NCBI GenBank assembly: GCA_002633025.1 | Contig: NMRB01000911.1 | Coordinates: 74,673-138,672 of the forward strand | DNA from: Notospermus geniculatus | Lineage: Eukaryota; Nemertea; Pilidiophora; Heteronemertea; Lineidae | Length of the DNA: 64,000 bases | Direction of reading: 5' to 3' | In this document: piece after piece, positions 1 to 12,440 of the stretch | Numbering within the stretch: the first letter of the stretch is position 1 | Layout of the letters: the number at the start of each line of letters is the position of its first letter | The notes under the pieces: model-generated | Database searches by the model: none | What the model saw: only the letters and a program-made list of their open reading frames with translations | What the model was told of the DNA's origin: nothing | Translations under genes and position numbers: made by a program

Positions 1-256
1 TTAAAGATAATATATCACGGATATTTTCGCGGGCCACGAAAATCATTGTTTATTTACATTTTGTTTGTTTATTTCTCGTTTTTCTTTGTCTTATGAGTAA
101 TTTGTTGGTGGCGTGCCCCTCTAGAAATTCTTTTGATACTGAAAACATTCAATTTGGTGGGTTGGCATGTCCCAAAAGTCCAAAATAACATAATGTAAAC
201 ATCAATGTTTACAAACATTAAACGTAAACAATGAAGTCGTGATATATTATCTTTAA
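1..256. mobile_element. MITE with TTAA ends (family 1, copy 1)
   Basis: The ends are inverted: ttaaagataatatatcacg on the left, and its reverse complement on the right at 238-256. There is no coding capacity. A second copy lies at 5105-5356 and a fragment at about 43795-43885. TTAA at both tips could be a target duplication of the piggyBac type, but the element starts at the window edge, so the left flank cannot be checked. Confidence 0.75.
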
Positions 257-1200
257 TGTACTATGGTTTCTGAATGAGTAATGACGTAAAGTACAATTCC
301 TGATATGGTAATTCTGAGTGAATAATGACGTTAATGTACATATTGCTGATAAAGACACCGTGACTTTTTATGATTTTTGAGTAAAAGGCACTAAGTTCAA
401 TCCGTAAAATATAAACCTGACAACAGTCATTCGCCAGATGATATTGCAGTCTGCTCTTTTCCGAGTTGCACATACACTGCTGGAGTAGAGAATACTAGAC
501 TAAGTATTCTTTTTGAAGTACGCTTCAGTGCACTCACTTCGCTCCACCTTTTTTTCTAATAAAAAAACGAATGCTTAATAACATCATATTGATATACATG
601 CATGTGTTTCAATGTCAATGAAATCTGCATTATTTGTTTATTAGAGAATCGCTAAAGTTATAGCTAATAATATCAACGGTTTTTTTCCTGGGAAAAGCCG
701 CCCGGCGGACGAGTGTCCCGCGTCTATGGACCACTGCTCCTGTTATCTCCGCAGCTATTACAGGACAAAGACCGCTCCAAACTGCGTGTCTGATTTATAC
801 AACAGTTATCATTCCCATGTGCACAACTGCAGGTGAAATCTCAATAAAATGATTTGTTCCTCGCCAGCAATGAACGGCTATGCATGGAAATGAGGTTTAA
901 TTGGTGATTACATTGATTAGAAAACCATGCGGCCAGTCGGTGAGGCATGTCGTCATCTGTTGCTTGACATGACGAAGTTGTGTTATTCGAGTGTTTCGGT
1001 CGAGCGGGGAGCCAATTAGATGCATCGTTTTTGATGCGCACGTGACCGGTGATGCTTAAGTAGAGTCGAATCATGACTACGCACAAATCGCGGGCTGGCG
1101 TGACTCTGCCCGCGGCCAATATTGTTTTAGGACTTGTAATAAATTTCTAATCAGTTTACAATCGCCTGGAGACAGAGGGGCACTCTTTTTTCATCACCAA
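257..1200. other. Intergenic, no gene seen
   Basis: A/T-rich sequence with short unsupported ORFs on the minus strand. I see no domain, no plausible exon flanked by splice sites, and no clear repeat. Confidence 0.5.
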
Positions 1201-1207
1201 GACCAAT

Positions 1208-1480
1208 AGGGGAGCGTGGTGGCAGAGTAAAGAGTCCTTCTTAAGATCTGGAGGCCGTGGGTTCGTACCTGGTGGACGAGTCGCCACTTTGTAGGCCTAC
1301 TCTCAACTAGTCTGAAACGATCAAGTGAAGCGCCGAATGAGGTGCTCCTTGAGTTCCCTACAAAGGTTTCTGGAGAGACTGAGGTAGTAATAATGTGAAG
1401 CGCCTTTGACACCTACGTCGGGCCTACAACGTCGTCGACTCGGTGGAGCGGACCGTGGCAAAGCTCTCAATGAAGGCATT
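1208..1480 (+). mobile_element. tRNA-derived SINE
   Basis: The head has a pol III A-box-like 'tggcagagt' near 1221 and a B-box-like 'gggttcgtacc' near 1259, spaced as in a tRNA gene. A unique body ends in 'gtgaagcgccttt'. The acceptor stem does not close, so this is a SINE head rather than a working tRNA gene. The minus-strand ORF across it is incidental. Confidence 0.6.
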
Positions 1481-2520
1481 CTAAACATTTTCATCTTATT
1501 TCTCTTATAATTTGTATATGCAGTGCCGATGTAGGCTGCATGTTTTTTGTATATTTAGCCATTTTATTATTTGACAAACTATCGTTTGTGTTTGGACGGC
1601 GTCAGAGATGTATATTTTTCTTCTTCAGGAGATTTTTCAAATAGATATTGAATAAATAATCATAAAAATAATTAAAATACACCATGGCGATCCCCTTATA
1701 AAACGTGAGAACGATACGCCCAAATGCCACCCGTTCGAGTAATTACAATATTGTCTGCTTTATTTGTTGTCATACGTAAGCGAAATACAATAGTGTTATA
1801 AAGTCATTCTCAGCGATCCGTGGCGAGCATCATTCTCCGCGCCAGTATTATTAAACTTTTTCACAAATTTATGACATATTCTTTTCTCACCTATTTGTGA
1901 ACGCTTGAGTACTTCATAAATGTCCTCTTTTGGCTCCCGTCGCACGGCCTTTTGATCGATCGCGCCCACGTGTTGTGGATGATTTAAAATTTTGAATATT
2001 ATCAGACAATTTTAGACAATCGTGTCAAACAGGCGGTGAAATAGAATCAAACCGATGTGTGGTTGTTTTATGAAACCCAAACCATGACCTTACATATCTT
2101 AAGGAATCATTCGAAAACGGACGCCTGAGGCAGAGGACGGTGCTGCACAGCTGGACTGTTGCTTTATCTTCACCGACTCGAGGCCCACAGTTTTTTTTCT
2201 TTTCCATACTGATTATCTTAGACGATTCCTCTTACGCCGACACTCCATCTATTCACGAACATCGTCGAAATGGACTGCAGCTTAAGATGAGTCAAAATGA
2301 CGTTCGAGAACTGCCCCTCAAATCGTACACGACTCTCGATCATGTAGTTTAGGATAACGCTGTTGATACATGTAACTTGTGTTAAAGACAATGAATAGCA
2401 TTAACAGTGTTACCGTTAACGGGACGATCCTATGTCAGAGAGATCAAGATCACCCGCTGACGGCGGCACTATTAACATTAACGCCCATTGATAACTTGTG
2501 TTGAAGACAAAATGATTAGG
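1481..2520. other. Intergenic, no gene seen
   Basis: Only short unsupported ORFs are present. The right end (2395-2520) holds degenerate 'gttaacg'-type motifs that lead into the hairpin at 2521-2619. Confidence 0.5.
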
Positions 2521-2619
2521 GAGTTTAAGAGACCACACGCTAACGATAACATTTACGTTAACAGTGCAAGAAATAGCGTTAACGTAAACGTTATCGTTAG
2601 CGTGTGATCTCTTAAACTC
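2521..2619. repeat. Long hairpin, arms about 42 bp
   Basis: The arm gagtttaagagaccacacgc... at 2521-2562 is the near-perfect inverse of 2578-2619 (...gcgtgtgatctcttaaactc), with a loop of about 15 nt. The arms carry 'cgttaacg'-rich words that recur as single copies on both sides (2400-2500 and 2620-2660). It is a foldback MITE or a palindromic satellite fragment. Confidence 0.8.
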
Positions 2620-3121
2620 TGTAATAGCGTTAGTGTTACCGTTAGCGGGACGATCTCTTAAACTCTCTCTACCAACTCAACCTCGTGACCTATTGCTTGG
2701 TCATGACACTAAGGGTAAGGGGTGGTTCCATGTGATAATCCATCACATCACATGCAAACATCGAGGTGACTGAACCTCAATATATAATTATTCATCGAAT
2801 GTTGAATCAACAGTAATGATCATATCAAACATTCTGGCTGCTTATGTGGGTAATTAATGTTGTTGGGTTTCCCGCCCTCCTTTTGAGCAGGCGCAGACAT
2901 ACGGCGTCAAAGGGTGTTATTGTAATAAAGCGAAAGAAAGGAACTCCTCATGGTAATGTGCGCATGCGTTGGGGTGAGATAAGATTCAGCCTACATGTAA
3001 ATCAACCTTCCCCACGTTGTGTACGGCCTTTTCGATACTAACATAAAACCGGTTCGTTCGGGTAGTCGTGAAAGGTTGGGTTTAACCATAATAGTTAAGT
3101 ATCCTTAAATGCCTAAAGCCA

Positions 3122-3380
3122 GGAATCCACTGCTGATTTTCTGCTTTGCGACTTGCTTTGCAACCTGCTACCTGCGATTGAATACGACCGCAAGGAACTG
3201 ATACCGGTCGCCGACCGGTCCCCTACCTGAAATTAATCACATCTTCGCCATTGGTGGAAATCACGTCTACATATTGTAGCTAGTCCACTACGAACGGCGA
3301 TCGAGTGCCCAGTTGCAACGCAACCCAGTTGGAAAGCAAGTCGCAAAGCAAAATCAGGTTGAAAATCACAGGTGGATTCC
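3122..3380. mobile_element. MITE family 2, single copy
   Basis: Terminal inverted repeats: ggaatccactgctgattttc at the left and gaaaatcacaggtggattcc at the right. The interior contains 'tttgcgacttgctttgcaacc' and 'gcgatcgagtgcccagttgcaa'. The same element occurs as a fused dimer at 21784-22213. It is non-coding. Confidence 0.8.
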
Positions 3381-3811
3381 CCGCTTAATACCAGCTGATA
3401 TTGAAAACTTCCTGATTGGCATTTCGACGAAACTCCTGGATGAGTTGAAGCCATTCCAGCCTTTTGAAAACGAGATATTGCACGCAATTCCAAAACTTTT
3501 TTTAATCAGTTTTTATTTCTCAGTCGTTGTTTGCCAAACGTACCCCTCTAAAGGCCGTGGCAGAGAGGCTGAGGGGGTAAGACTCTTCAAGGACATATAT
3601 TATTTCAAAAATTGTCAATAATATGTCAAAAATTTCCAAAATTGTATTATGCCGGGGGTCTTAATTCTTAATTAATACTTGACAAATATTCTTTAAAAAT
3701 GTCGATTTGTGATTTTTACAATTTTTCATTATGTCAAATTTGCCAATTTTCATACATGATTCACGTTTTGAATTTGAAATACTTAGCAATAAAAATGTAT
3801 AGATTACATAC

Positions 3812-4045
3812 CTCAATCGTGCTTGACGTAATCCGCGTGTCTTGTAACTGTCGGCCGAAGTCCACCTCGCCCGGGTAAGGTCCAGCCAAAACATTAGCGG
3901 GGATCGGTGTCTTCGCCTTGACTCCTGTCCTCCCCTCGGACCTGCCTGTCAGGGTGGATAGGCAACTGTCCGTCGGGGTCGGAGAGCATGCCACACGTAA
4001 CTCAGACTCTGTCATTGTCGCCGTCTGCTGACTGAGGCTTGTCAT
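3812..4045 (-). CDS. Orphan 5' exon, possibly PR/SET-domain protein
   Basis: I do not recognise the gene. A GC-rich 78-codon open stretch starts at ATG 4045 (a second ATG at 4015 has A at -3 and may be preferred) and ends at a good donor, GAG|GTATGT, at 3812/3811 in phase 0. The last half reads GRTGVKAKTPIPANVLAGPY followed by PGEVDFGR. That resembles the start of PR/SET domains (G-V-x-A-x-x-x-I-P...GPYxGE), in which the domain is split among exons. No downstream exon was found between 1 and 3811, so the gene would have to continue beyond the left edge. The PR/SET reading is inference from about 20 residues. Confidence 0.4.
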
Positions 4046-5104
4046 CGGCCTATTCTAAAAGATCCGACCCATGTCGGCCGTATTTCAAGCCGGCGACGTA
4101 GCGGTTTGATGGGAGAAATATCGTCTGCCACAGCTGTGAAATGTTTTAAAGTGGTCGCGCCGACAATACGGAAGATCCCCCTTTCATTTGTCTACCCGGC
4201 ACGCGCCCCGCGCATGCGCACTAGACGATCAATATCCATGGATATTAAATTCAACAGGCGGTAGGTTGTCAGAGACAGGCATATCAGACCCGAGGGTGGA
4301 AAATCAAATAGTGATCCCTATTAGATCTTGCCATAACAATCAGATGCATGTCCGTCGACTCGACCTAATGCTCCCAACAGCCGTTTGAGTTGTTGCCCAC
4401 AGGAGAATTAACGGCAGCGCGAATCCTGACACAAGACTAAACCTCCAGGAGGTAGACACCCTGTGTCCTTTCAAAAAGTTATAATCGGCGATGAATAATT
4501 GTCACTTTTTCATATCAGCGGAAGAAAAGCGGAAAAAAACGGCTGTCGCTAGATAAATAAAGTTAGTAATAAGATCATCGTTTTCTAGCCGAGTGAGTCC
4601 AGACAATACGCGGTCCTAGCTCAGCAACCATCGGGCCATTGATGCCTGAACGGCAGGCAAGTCCTCCGTACCTTTGACTCGGATTAATTACACTACCAAC
4701 ATCAACTCTCTTCCGAGAACCAACGTCCCGTTCTCCCCCATTCTTATGCATCATCACCTTTTCTTATTAATAGAAGAACTTGTTTTCGATTTTGTGGAAA
4801 ATAGGCAAATTAGTGCGCCCGCAGTAGTACGTCGATTGTTCCTGCGCTTTCAAAGTCGTGTGGTTCTTGTCCGCGTGTACTGGGAACCGCCCGATGTTCA
4901 CCGTGCGCTCTAATTCCCCAAAGAAAATGACCGATATTAATTTTTCTCAAACTAATGATGATAATGGTGCCTGATCGACGTAATCTGGCGGCGAGTGTTG
5001 CTGAGACAAGTGAGCTTGTCAGCGATGATGAAGGACCCGGGACTCTGATCTCTCGTCTCCGTTAATCAGATGCAACAGAACAAGTGACAGCAAAAAACAA
5101 TACC
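4046..5104. other. Intergenic, possible promoter side of the 3812-4045 exon
   Basis: The stretch directly upstream of the minus-strand exon contains 'cgcgccccgcgcatgcgcac' (about 4203), a GC-rich, NRF1-like palindromic word often found in animal promoters. No ORF, RNA gene or repeat is evident in the rest. Confidence 0.35.
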
Positions 5105-5356
5105 TTAAAGATAACGTATCACGGTATTTTCGCGGGCCATTAAAATCATTGTTTATTTACATTTTGTTTGTTTGTGTGCAGTCTTTCTTTGTCTAATGAG
5201 TAATTTGTTGGTGGCATGCCCCTCTAGAAATTCTTTTGATACAGAAAGTAGTCAATTTTTTGGGTTCGTGTCCCAAAAGTGCAAAATAACACAATGTAAA
5301 CATTCATGTTTAGAAATTTTGAATGTCAACATGAAGTCTTGATACATTATCTTAAA
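5105..5356. mobile_element. MITE family 1, copy 2
   Basis: It aligns end to end with 1-256: ttaaagataacgtatcacgg at the left, cttgatacattatcttaa at the right, and a shared 'atgagtaatttgttggtgg' interior. It has diverged by small changes only. Confidence 0.8.
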
Positions 5357-5371
5357 TGACAAATGTTGTCT

Positions 5372-5535
5372 CGTGTGCGCAGGAGGAAAGCTTTTCCATA
5401 ATGTTGTCGTGTTGTGCAAATGTTGCTTTAAGTTATTGGCCAGTGTAGTACAGCGTCAAAAGATCGTGTTGCTCAGGAATCTTCAAATGTTGGAAAAATG
5501 TTGCCAGTGTGTACACAGCTTTAGTTTATTCCGTG
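5372..5535 (+). repeat. Dispersed 'aaatgttg' repeat (family 3)
   Basis: The diagnostic words are 'aaaagatcgtgttgctcagg' and 'caaatgttg...aaaatgttgccagtg'. The same block occurs at 12240-12440, 18495-18715 and, inverted, at 22260-22420. The repeated phrase 'aaatgttg' suggests a minisatellite-bearing non-autonomous element. It is non-coding. Confidence 0.65.
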
Positions 5536-6199
5536 GGAGTTTTTATCGCATAGGGGTATACCTCTGATGAAAAAGCATATGAATAACGGGTTCGCGTTCG
5601 AAAACTGCGAAAAAAACGCCATAATTTTTTTCTTTTTTAGTTTTTGCTGCCGTGGGTTCCGTATTCTGATGAGAAGGGTGAAAGCTCACGCGATTGGTGG
5701 TCGTATATCTCAAACAGCCACAACGTGCATCGGCCCCCGGATCCTTCACCGTGGGGGCGACGCCGCGTGCTATGATAGTAAAGGATGCGGGAATATCCGC
5801 CCGACAAAAACTCCGCAATCGTACCTGATATGTACCTACTCAAACATAATTGGTGAAAAATGAGCAAGTAAGGTATGCAAGGATCCGGGGATTTCCGACG
5901 AAACATAAACTTCACAACAACACCAAATACGTTTCTATTTAGAAGACAATTGACGAAAAAAATGGACAACTCTGATGTGTCCTTCGGTTGTTGACGAACA
6001 ATGCGATGCTTTCAAAAATTCTTTGTTGGATTGAAAACGTCTGATATTTTGCATGAATTCGTGACATGTTTGGTGAATGGTGAGAAATTTCCTGTCCAAA
6101 ATGTTCTCTTTATGCGGGCCCATTACATCTCTGGTTTTGAAATTGGCTGTACATTGTTGTAAAAGGCTATCATTTCAGGAGTGCAACTGAGGACATTAT

Positions 6200-6412
6200 A
6201 GCTACTCATGTTGGTATTAATGATGTTGATACTCGTAGTATTGCTGGTACGAGTGATTTTGTTGGTACCAGTTAGAATGTTGGTACTAGTGATACTGTTG
6301 ATACAATCGGCGCTGTTGGCACTACTGATACGTTTGGTATACTCGTGATATTGTTGGTACTAGTGGTGATAGTGGTTCCAGTGGTGGTGGTGGTGGGTGG
6401 TGGTTTTATAGT
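6200..6412 (+). repeat. Degenerate minisatellite (ttggtactagtgatac)n
   Basis: Repeated imperfect units of the form 'gttggtac(t/c)agtgatactgttgatac' run across this span and grade into (ggt)n at 6380-6402. No gene is present. Confidence 0.75.
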
Positions 6413-6498
6413 GACAAACACTGGTAGTACTCGTGACACTGCATGGTGAAACTATAATTTTGTGAGCCTTTACGTCCACCGGAATGTGCAAGGTGCAC

Positions 6499-6559
6499 AT
6501 CTACCCAACCAGACCAAGTTAGTATCTTTAAGATACTAACTTCGTCTGGTTCGGTAGAT
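6499..6559. repeat. Palindromic hairpin, arms about 30 bp
   Basis: atctacccaaccagaccaag... pairs with its inverse ending at 6559, and the centre 'agtatctttaagatact' is perfectly palindromic. This is typical of a recent foldback or MITE core. Confidence 0.75.
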
Positions 6560-8010
6560 ACATTACTTCCTTTGAAAGAGACATAAGAGTTTCTATGATT
6601 AGCAACCGTGTGCGAAACGACCAGTTGGTGTTATTCACCAAATCTAACTGACCAGTCTCGGGGCACTTTAGTCTCGGCTAGGGGTCCAATATTTCCGGCT
6701 AATAAGACACTGTTATGGGCTGGTCACCGCCCCACACGCCGGCGGGCCCGAGCGGAGTTTCTAAATTAGCCAGCTCCAAGTCGGAGAGGAGGGACGGGGC
6801 GCAGTGAACAAACTGCGGGAGCCATTTTCGGAAGTCATCATCAGGCGCGGCATTTTTTTGTGAACATTTAGTCCCGTTGGATGTCTAGCTTCGGGTCAAA
6901 TTGTATAAAGGGGTGTGTGAAGATAGACTGTGGCAAACATATGTTTCAGACAGCCTGAGAGATTGCCGCTTTTCTCTTTACTAAACAATTTATTCCTCAT
7001 CTAAGGCTAATAGAAAGAGGCTCAACGATCGACGCACGCCGGTCGTCCGCACCATGCAAACTGTGCACGCCCATCTTGGACGTGGTGCGCCGATATATCC
7101 CAGTCGCAAATCAGGCAAACAAATTCTGTTGATTTGCTAACGCGCGCGGGGCAGTTCAGCATCAGTGTCATCTATTAAAATCTCACAAGCTTATTTTTCA
7201 ATTATTTACTGATGACTTGATTGAGGTTTAGACGTGCGCTGGCTGCGAGCGTCGCTTTGTGTGAACTGGACTGACACTGAAGGCGAGCGGCTCGGCCCTA
7301 TCCGACGTTTCTCGCACTGCACTAGTCCAAACACAAAGAAGCACCTGGTATGAACGCAACAACAGGTCGTAACGATGAGAATTTTCACTTGTATTTGCAG
7401 GCAGTGTCTTAAGAAATTCATCTCGTTGCAGTTAACAAACAAAAGCAACACGACGTAGAGACCGGCCTTAACTTCCATTCATTCTATTAACACACGTCTG
7501 GTTATCTTTGGTCGCTGGGGTAGTGGCGGGATGGGGTTAGTGTAATTGACAGAATACAATTTGAGATTGATCAAAGATTATACCTATAGAATTTACATAA
7601 GTATCTCATTATCGTTGTGATAGTGCTACATGATGTTTGATATTTGTATTACGTCATTGACGTCAAAACTATTTCATCTTCAAGCTACATTTTGGCAATC
7701 AAATTTCGGATAGCAAAAGTTGACAAAAACAGAAACATGCCATCAAAAATAGAGATTTCCTACATTGTATCTTATTTATTTTTTATATCATGGCATTCGA
7801 AAATGAGATTATGATTTCCACACTTGGAAATATTTTTTTGGTTTAGCATCATGAAGTAGAGCCGTGTTCGACTAGGCCTACAACTGAGCAAAACGAATGG
7901 AGAGGGGTTCTTCCCAAACCAGACATCAGCATGCTGTTAGATACATGTGTGGTGGTTCATAGAGGACATTTATTTTTTTACCTATATTGTTTCCACCGCA
8001 GATAAATGTA
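6560..8010. other. Intergenic, no gene seen
   Basis: I see no domain-bearing ORF, no RNA gene and no clear repeat border, apart from the start of the large duplicated unit at 8011. Confidence 0.5.
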
Positions 8011-11010
8011 ATTCCGTAGCGAAAAGTTTAATTTAACGGAGAAAAGTTTAATTCCTCAGAAAAAAACATAATTCCGCGGAAAGAAATATAATCTACTGAG
8101 GAAAAATGTACTCCCCGATTGAAAGTGATAAAAATATAAGTAATGAAATAAAAAATATCCTTACGGGCCACCGTACATGTAGTTAAATAAAAGTCTCGAT
8201 ATAAAATCGTCACTTCGAATTTTCATCGGACAAATCAAGGCATATTTTTCTCGACTACATGATTGTAATAATTGTCGACTTTGCTATTAAGGATGAAAAA
8301 ATAAAATATCGGTGGTTTCTCTACAAATTCTGTGTTTTCAAAATTTAGTTTCCTATTTTTTCTACACCGTTTGGCAGTGAAGAAGAACCCTCTTGAGCAG
8401 GACACCTGCTTCCGGTCCTGTTCATTTTTTTTCGCGCGGTCGGCGTACCTTTTTAAAAACATTTAATAAATTCCACTCTGGAAAAGATTAAGTTACATAC
8501 TACAGTACAATAAAGGAACAGTCATCGCTGTAGCAACGTAGGGAATATCAAATAAAATGATACTTCAGTTTACGAGTGTTTAACAAAGTTCCGATTATGG
8601 AAGAAAAAGTAATAATTAAACGACGTACAGCGGTACTATAGTATAAACTAGTAACAATAGTGCTATTGAACGACAATGGCTGAAATAGGATATTATAATT
8701 GATTTTTGTCTGTTTTTTTATGTGACTTGCTTCTGGCGGATACGTTGTCCCTTTCTGTAGCCGTCATAGGGAAGAGAAAGCCGTTAGTTTTACGGTCGCA
8801 TCTGTTTCGACTCAAAAGGAATGAGCCCAAAGAACGGTCATGCATTTTTACCGGCATAGGGTCAGCGGAGAGAAGCACTTCCGGCCAAATGTCGCCGTTT
8901 CTTGCTCCTATAGAAACCAAAACCTCGACAGAACTTTACCTCTACATGACTTCACAAAGAGAAATTAAAAAGGCGCATTATTAAACAGGAACAAAGGGAA
9001 GCAACGACGTCCAAATTTGTATTTTAGGAAGGAAATATATGATGCGAAGTCACTCGGTGGTGTGTGACTGCGTTAAGTACTTCCGGACAAATGTTGTCGG
9101 ATCGATCATGATTGTTTAATTTAGTGATCTCCACCTGTCGAGGTAAGGTTAACTCTGCTCGCTGCAATATAAAGGGTAAATATTTTCGGTACAAAAAATA
9201 ACGTTGTCGTTTAATTTCTTAAACTCCCTAATACTGTACCTCTCGACAACCGAAATATCGCTGCATTATGTAAACCGACTTTTTGGCCATGAAAATATTT
9301 TTCGTAATTATATCGTGAGGCAGGACAGTAATGACTCGGTCATTAGGCCTAGTGAAAAAGCATAAATGGTAAGATTTTCCTTCCATGTGCACGGAGAAAA
9401 AATAGCCGAATTGAAAAATTGTCGCATCATGCTGCTCAAGTGAAAGTTTATCTTTATCACCCTGAACACATCTTTGTCATTGTGAGTGCATTACCCTGGA
9501 TCTAGGATATTATACTCCAATGCCATGTTATTTGATTTCTCATTAAACTTTACAGAGAATCTAATAAGTTTTATCTCATTTTCTATTATCTTTTGACATT
9601 CTGTTTTCTGTCGTGGTTTTTCCAACTTAAAGCAACCAGTATTGTGACAATGTCGGAAATGCGCACGCGTCAGTTTCCATACCTTTTAACCAACCCTTTT
9701 ATCACTATGGGGACTAAAGACATTATTTTCTTTTGAGATTGCGCTGCATGCATTTGCTCCTCAAGAAGGTGTCGTCACCCAGGAAGGCCGGAGGTCATGC
9801 TCCAATCACTGCCGTACGCTGAAAATGTTTTAAAGACCTTCGTTATGTTTAACAAAACATCTTAGGGTACAATGATAAACGCGTTATACTTTGGTCCGTA
9901 CACTCGACTCTTTAGCAGCACTCTCTTTTGTGAGATGATTTGAACAATGCGTTACTGTGTGCAGCCAACTATCTCCCTTCTCTCATCTCGCTTTCATTTC
10001 CTTCCAACCTAATTCAGCATTGTGTAACATCATTCTCATCCGACGAGTCCCCTGTCGTCACGGCACGCACGATCCCATTAGAACGTGTGAAACGGTTATT
10101 AGAAGTTACAAGAAAATCGCCGTAGGATTCATAATGAACGGGCTAAATTTCTCTTGCAAACCCCCGACCCATCAACCACCCCGGGCACAATCACCAAAGG
10201 CAAATTACGCCCTTAAAGAAATAGATTCGCGGCACATGACCTGGAACCAGGCTTGCAACAATTGGTTGCTATTTAATACACGGCTATTTAGAAGAAGTCA
10301 TTTATTAGTACAAGAACTCTTCTAATGAAACTTAATTTTGCGACAAATCTGGACGAAGCGTGTGGTACGCCCACTCAAAGTGAGGAGTCAAGGGTAATTG
10401 TCGCTGTTTATTGCAATTACACCATTAAGAAACTTATTAACTTTTATGATAATTGTTTCTGATGGAGAATACGATAGTGCACAGGATTGTCCAACACCGT
10501 TCCGCTCAACTTCAGCGTGTTTGCCTCCCTCTGTTTAACTTATATCATGTAACATAAAACATTACTCCCTCTAACCTTATGCCACAATAGTCATAACGAT
10601 ATCTTAAAAGGTAATTATGTGGAATAAAATACGTTGTCATGACGAAATGATCAGATAATTGACTTCCAACTTTGTGGTAATTTGGCGTTGGGATATCGTC
10701 GACTGCGAAATGGCACTTCGGATATGATAATTGTTCTATGCATCATATTTTATGGATGATAAATAGGAGTTCTATTTAATTGTTAGAGAGTAAAACACTT
10801 GATTGTTTGGGTATAAAATTTGCATGACTCCTTTTTCCTTTATTCCATTCATATCACATCTTTCGAACGTCTTTTCTGTGTGATTCGTTTGCAGTCAGCA
10901 ACAACTACTGCATTTATTAGTAAGAATTCACTTTCTCTGGAGCATAGGCCATTTCATAGCCCACCATTGTGGGATAAAAAAGCTGTAAGTTGGCGAGGAA
11001 TTGTCATGTA

Positions 11011-12036
11011 CACCCTTAGTCAATAATAAATGCCCAGCTAACTATCCGGCATATCTCCATGAATATTTTTCATAGCCACTTTTTCTTTTCATACGCATAA
11101 TCTAGGGCCACTGGGACACCTTTTAAGACCATAAAACTTGAAATCATTACACAACTGTGTTTTTGGCAAAAGTTTGAAATTTGGCCAAAATATCATGTTT
11201 TTTTAATAATCACTTGCTCGGATTGAAACTGGCACTGTTTTGAAGCCAATCTGTTTCTTGACACCTGAAAATTTTCGGAATGCTAAAATTCGCATTTAAA
11301 GCAAAGTTACAGATGATTTTGTAAAATGGTTTTCCCAATTCTTGCCATTCGTTCCAGGCACTCAAGGCACAGGGTTTTAGCATTACCCAGTCGTGAATAT
11401 TTATTAGCCTCTCAACCACAAAAGGAGCGATTGACATAGTAATAGGCCCCTTGTGAAATTATGAATCGTGGCTCTCACAATAGGCCAACTTGGTGACTGA
11501 CACACCGGTGTAAGTTGCACTGGGTAATCGTGGTCAACTCCCATTGATGCAGGCCTTGTGACAGTCATAAACACCTGCGTAACCTGTTATTGGGATCAAC
11601 ATAAATGTTTGAATAGGCCCCGGTTTGAATAGGCCTTCAATAGACTGACTGAATTCGGGCACGTGATCGGGGTATTGATAAAATGTGGCCTTAGTCAACT
11701 GGAATTGCGGGGATTTTATTCCACAGAAAAATCATCATAAATCGTCACAAAGTTGCTCAATATTGAATTTAAAAAAATTGTATTGTCCAGAAACAGACTG
11801 GCTTCAAAACAGTGCCAGTTTCAACCCGAACAAGTGAGTATTAAAAAAACATGATATTTTGGCCAAATTTCAAATTTTTGCCAAAAACACAGTTGTGTAA
11901 TGATTTCAAGTTTTATGGTCTTAAAATGTGTCCTAGTGGCCCTAGATTATGCGTAGGAAAAGAAAACGTGGCTATGAAAAATATTCATTGAGATATGCCG
12001 GAAAATTAGCTGGGCATTTATTATTGACTAAGGGTG
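11011..12036. mobile_element. 1,026-bp non-autonomous DNA transposon with TA target duplication
   Basis: The ends are cacccttagtcaataataaa and its reverse complement, within terminal inverted repeats of about 250 bp (left about 11011-11265, right about 11786-12036). TA flanks both sides. The empty site is visible in copy B near 18290 ('catgtacgtacagc'), giving direct proof of insertion. A TA duplication fits the Tc1/mariner superfamily, but no transposase is present. The 75-codon minus-strand ORF at 11210-11437 has no recognisable domain. Confidence 0.9.
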
Positions 12037-12239
12037 TACGTACAACAAAATCTCCTGTTGGTGATGGTTTGCATTGGTGACCACACAGCAGGCTAGTCTG
12101 TTGATATCTTTAAATCAAAGTCCTGATACTGACGCTTTTGATATGATATGTTGGAGGAGATAGATCACAGCAGCAAAGCCAGGTCTCTGTGACCTTACAA
12201 CTGCGATCTTGGTGTATTGACGGATGACAACGATGTTGT

Positions 12240-12440
12240 CACCCGTTGTCAACATTCAGAGAACAACACCTTGTTGGACAAATGTTGTCTACAGGGGAAA
12301 AGAGTTTCCAATACACTGTTCAAATGTTTTTTAAATGTTGCTACATGTATGTGCAACTGTTGCTGTAATAGTAATATGTTGGCCGGTATGGGTGAAAAGA
12401 TCGTGTTGCTCAGGAATGTTGTTCAAATGTTACTGTAACC
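12240..12440 (+). repeat. Dispersed 'aaatgttg' repeat (family 3) in unit A
   Basis: Contains 'gacaacgatgttgtcacccg', then several 'aaatgttg' words and 'aaaagatcgtgttgctcagg', shared with 5372-5535. The short ORF over it is an artefact of the repeat. Confidence 0.65.

Noticed and set aside
9957-10325. 122-codon ORF identical in both large copies (also 17242-17610)
   Set aside because: Identity reflects the recent duplication of the whole unit, not selection. No domain, no splice context and no coding-like substitution pattern can be judged.
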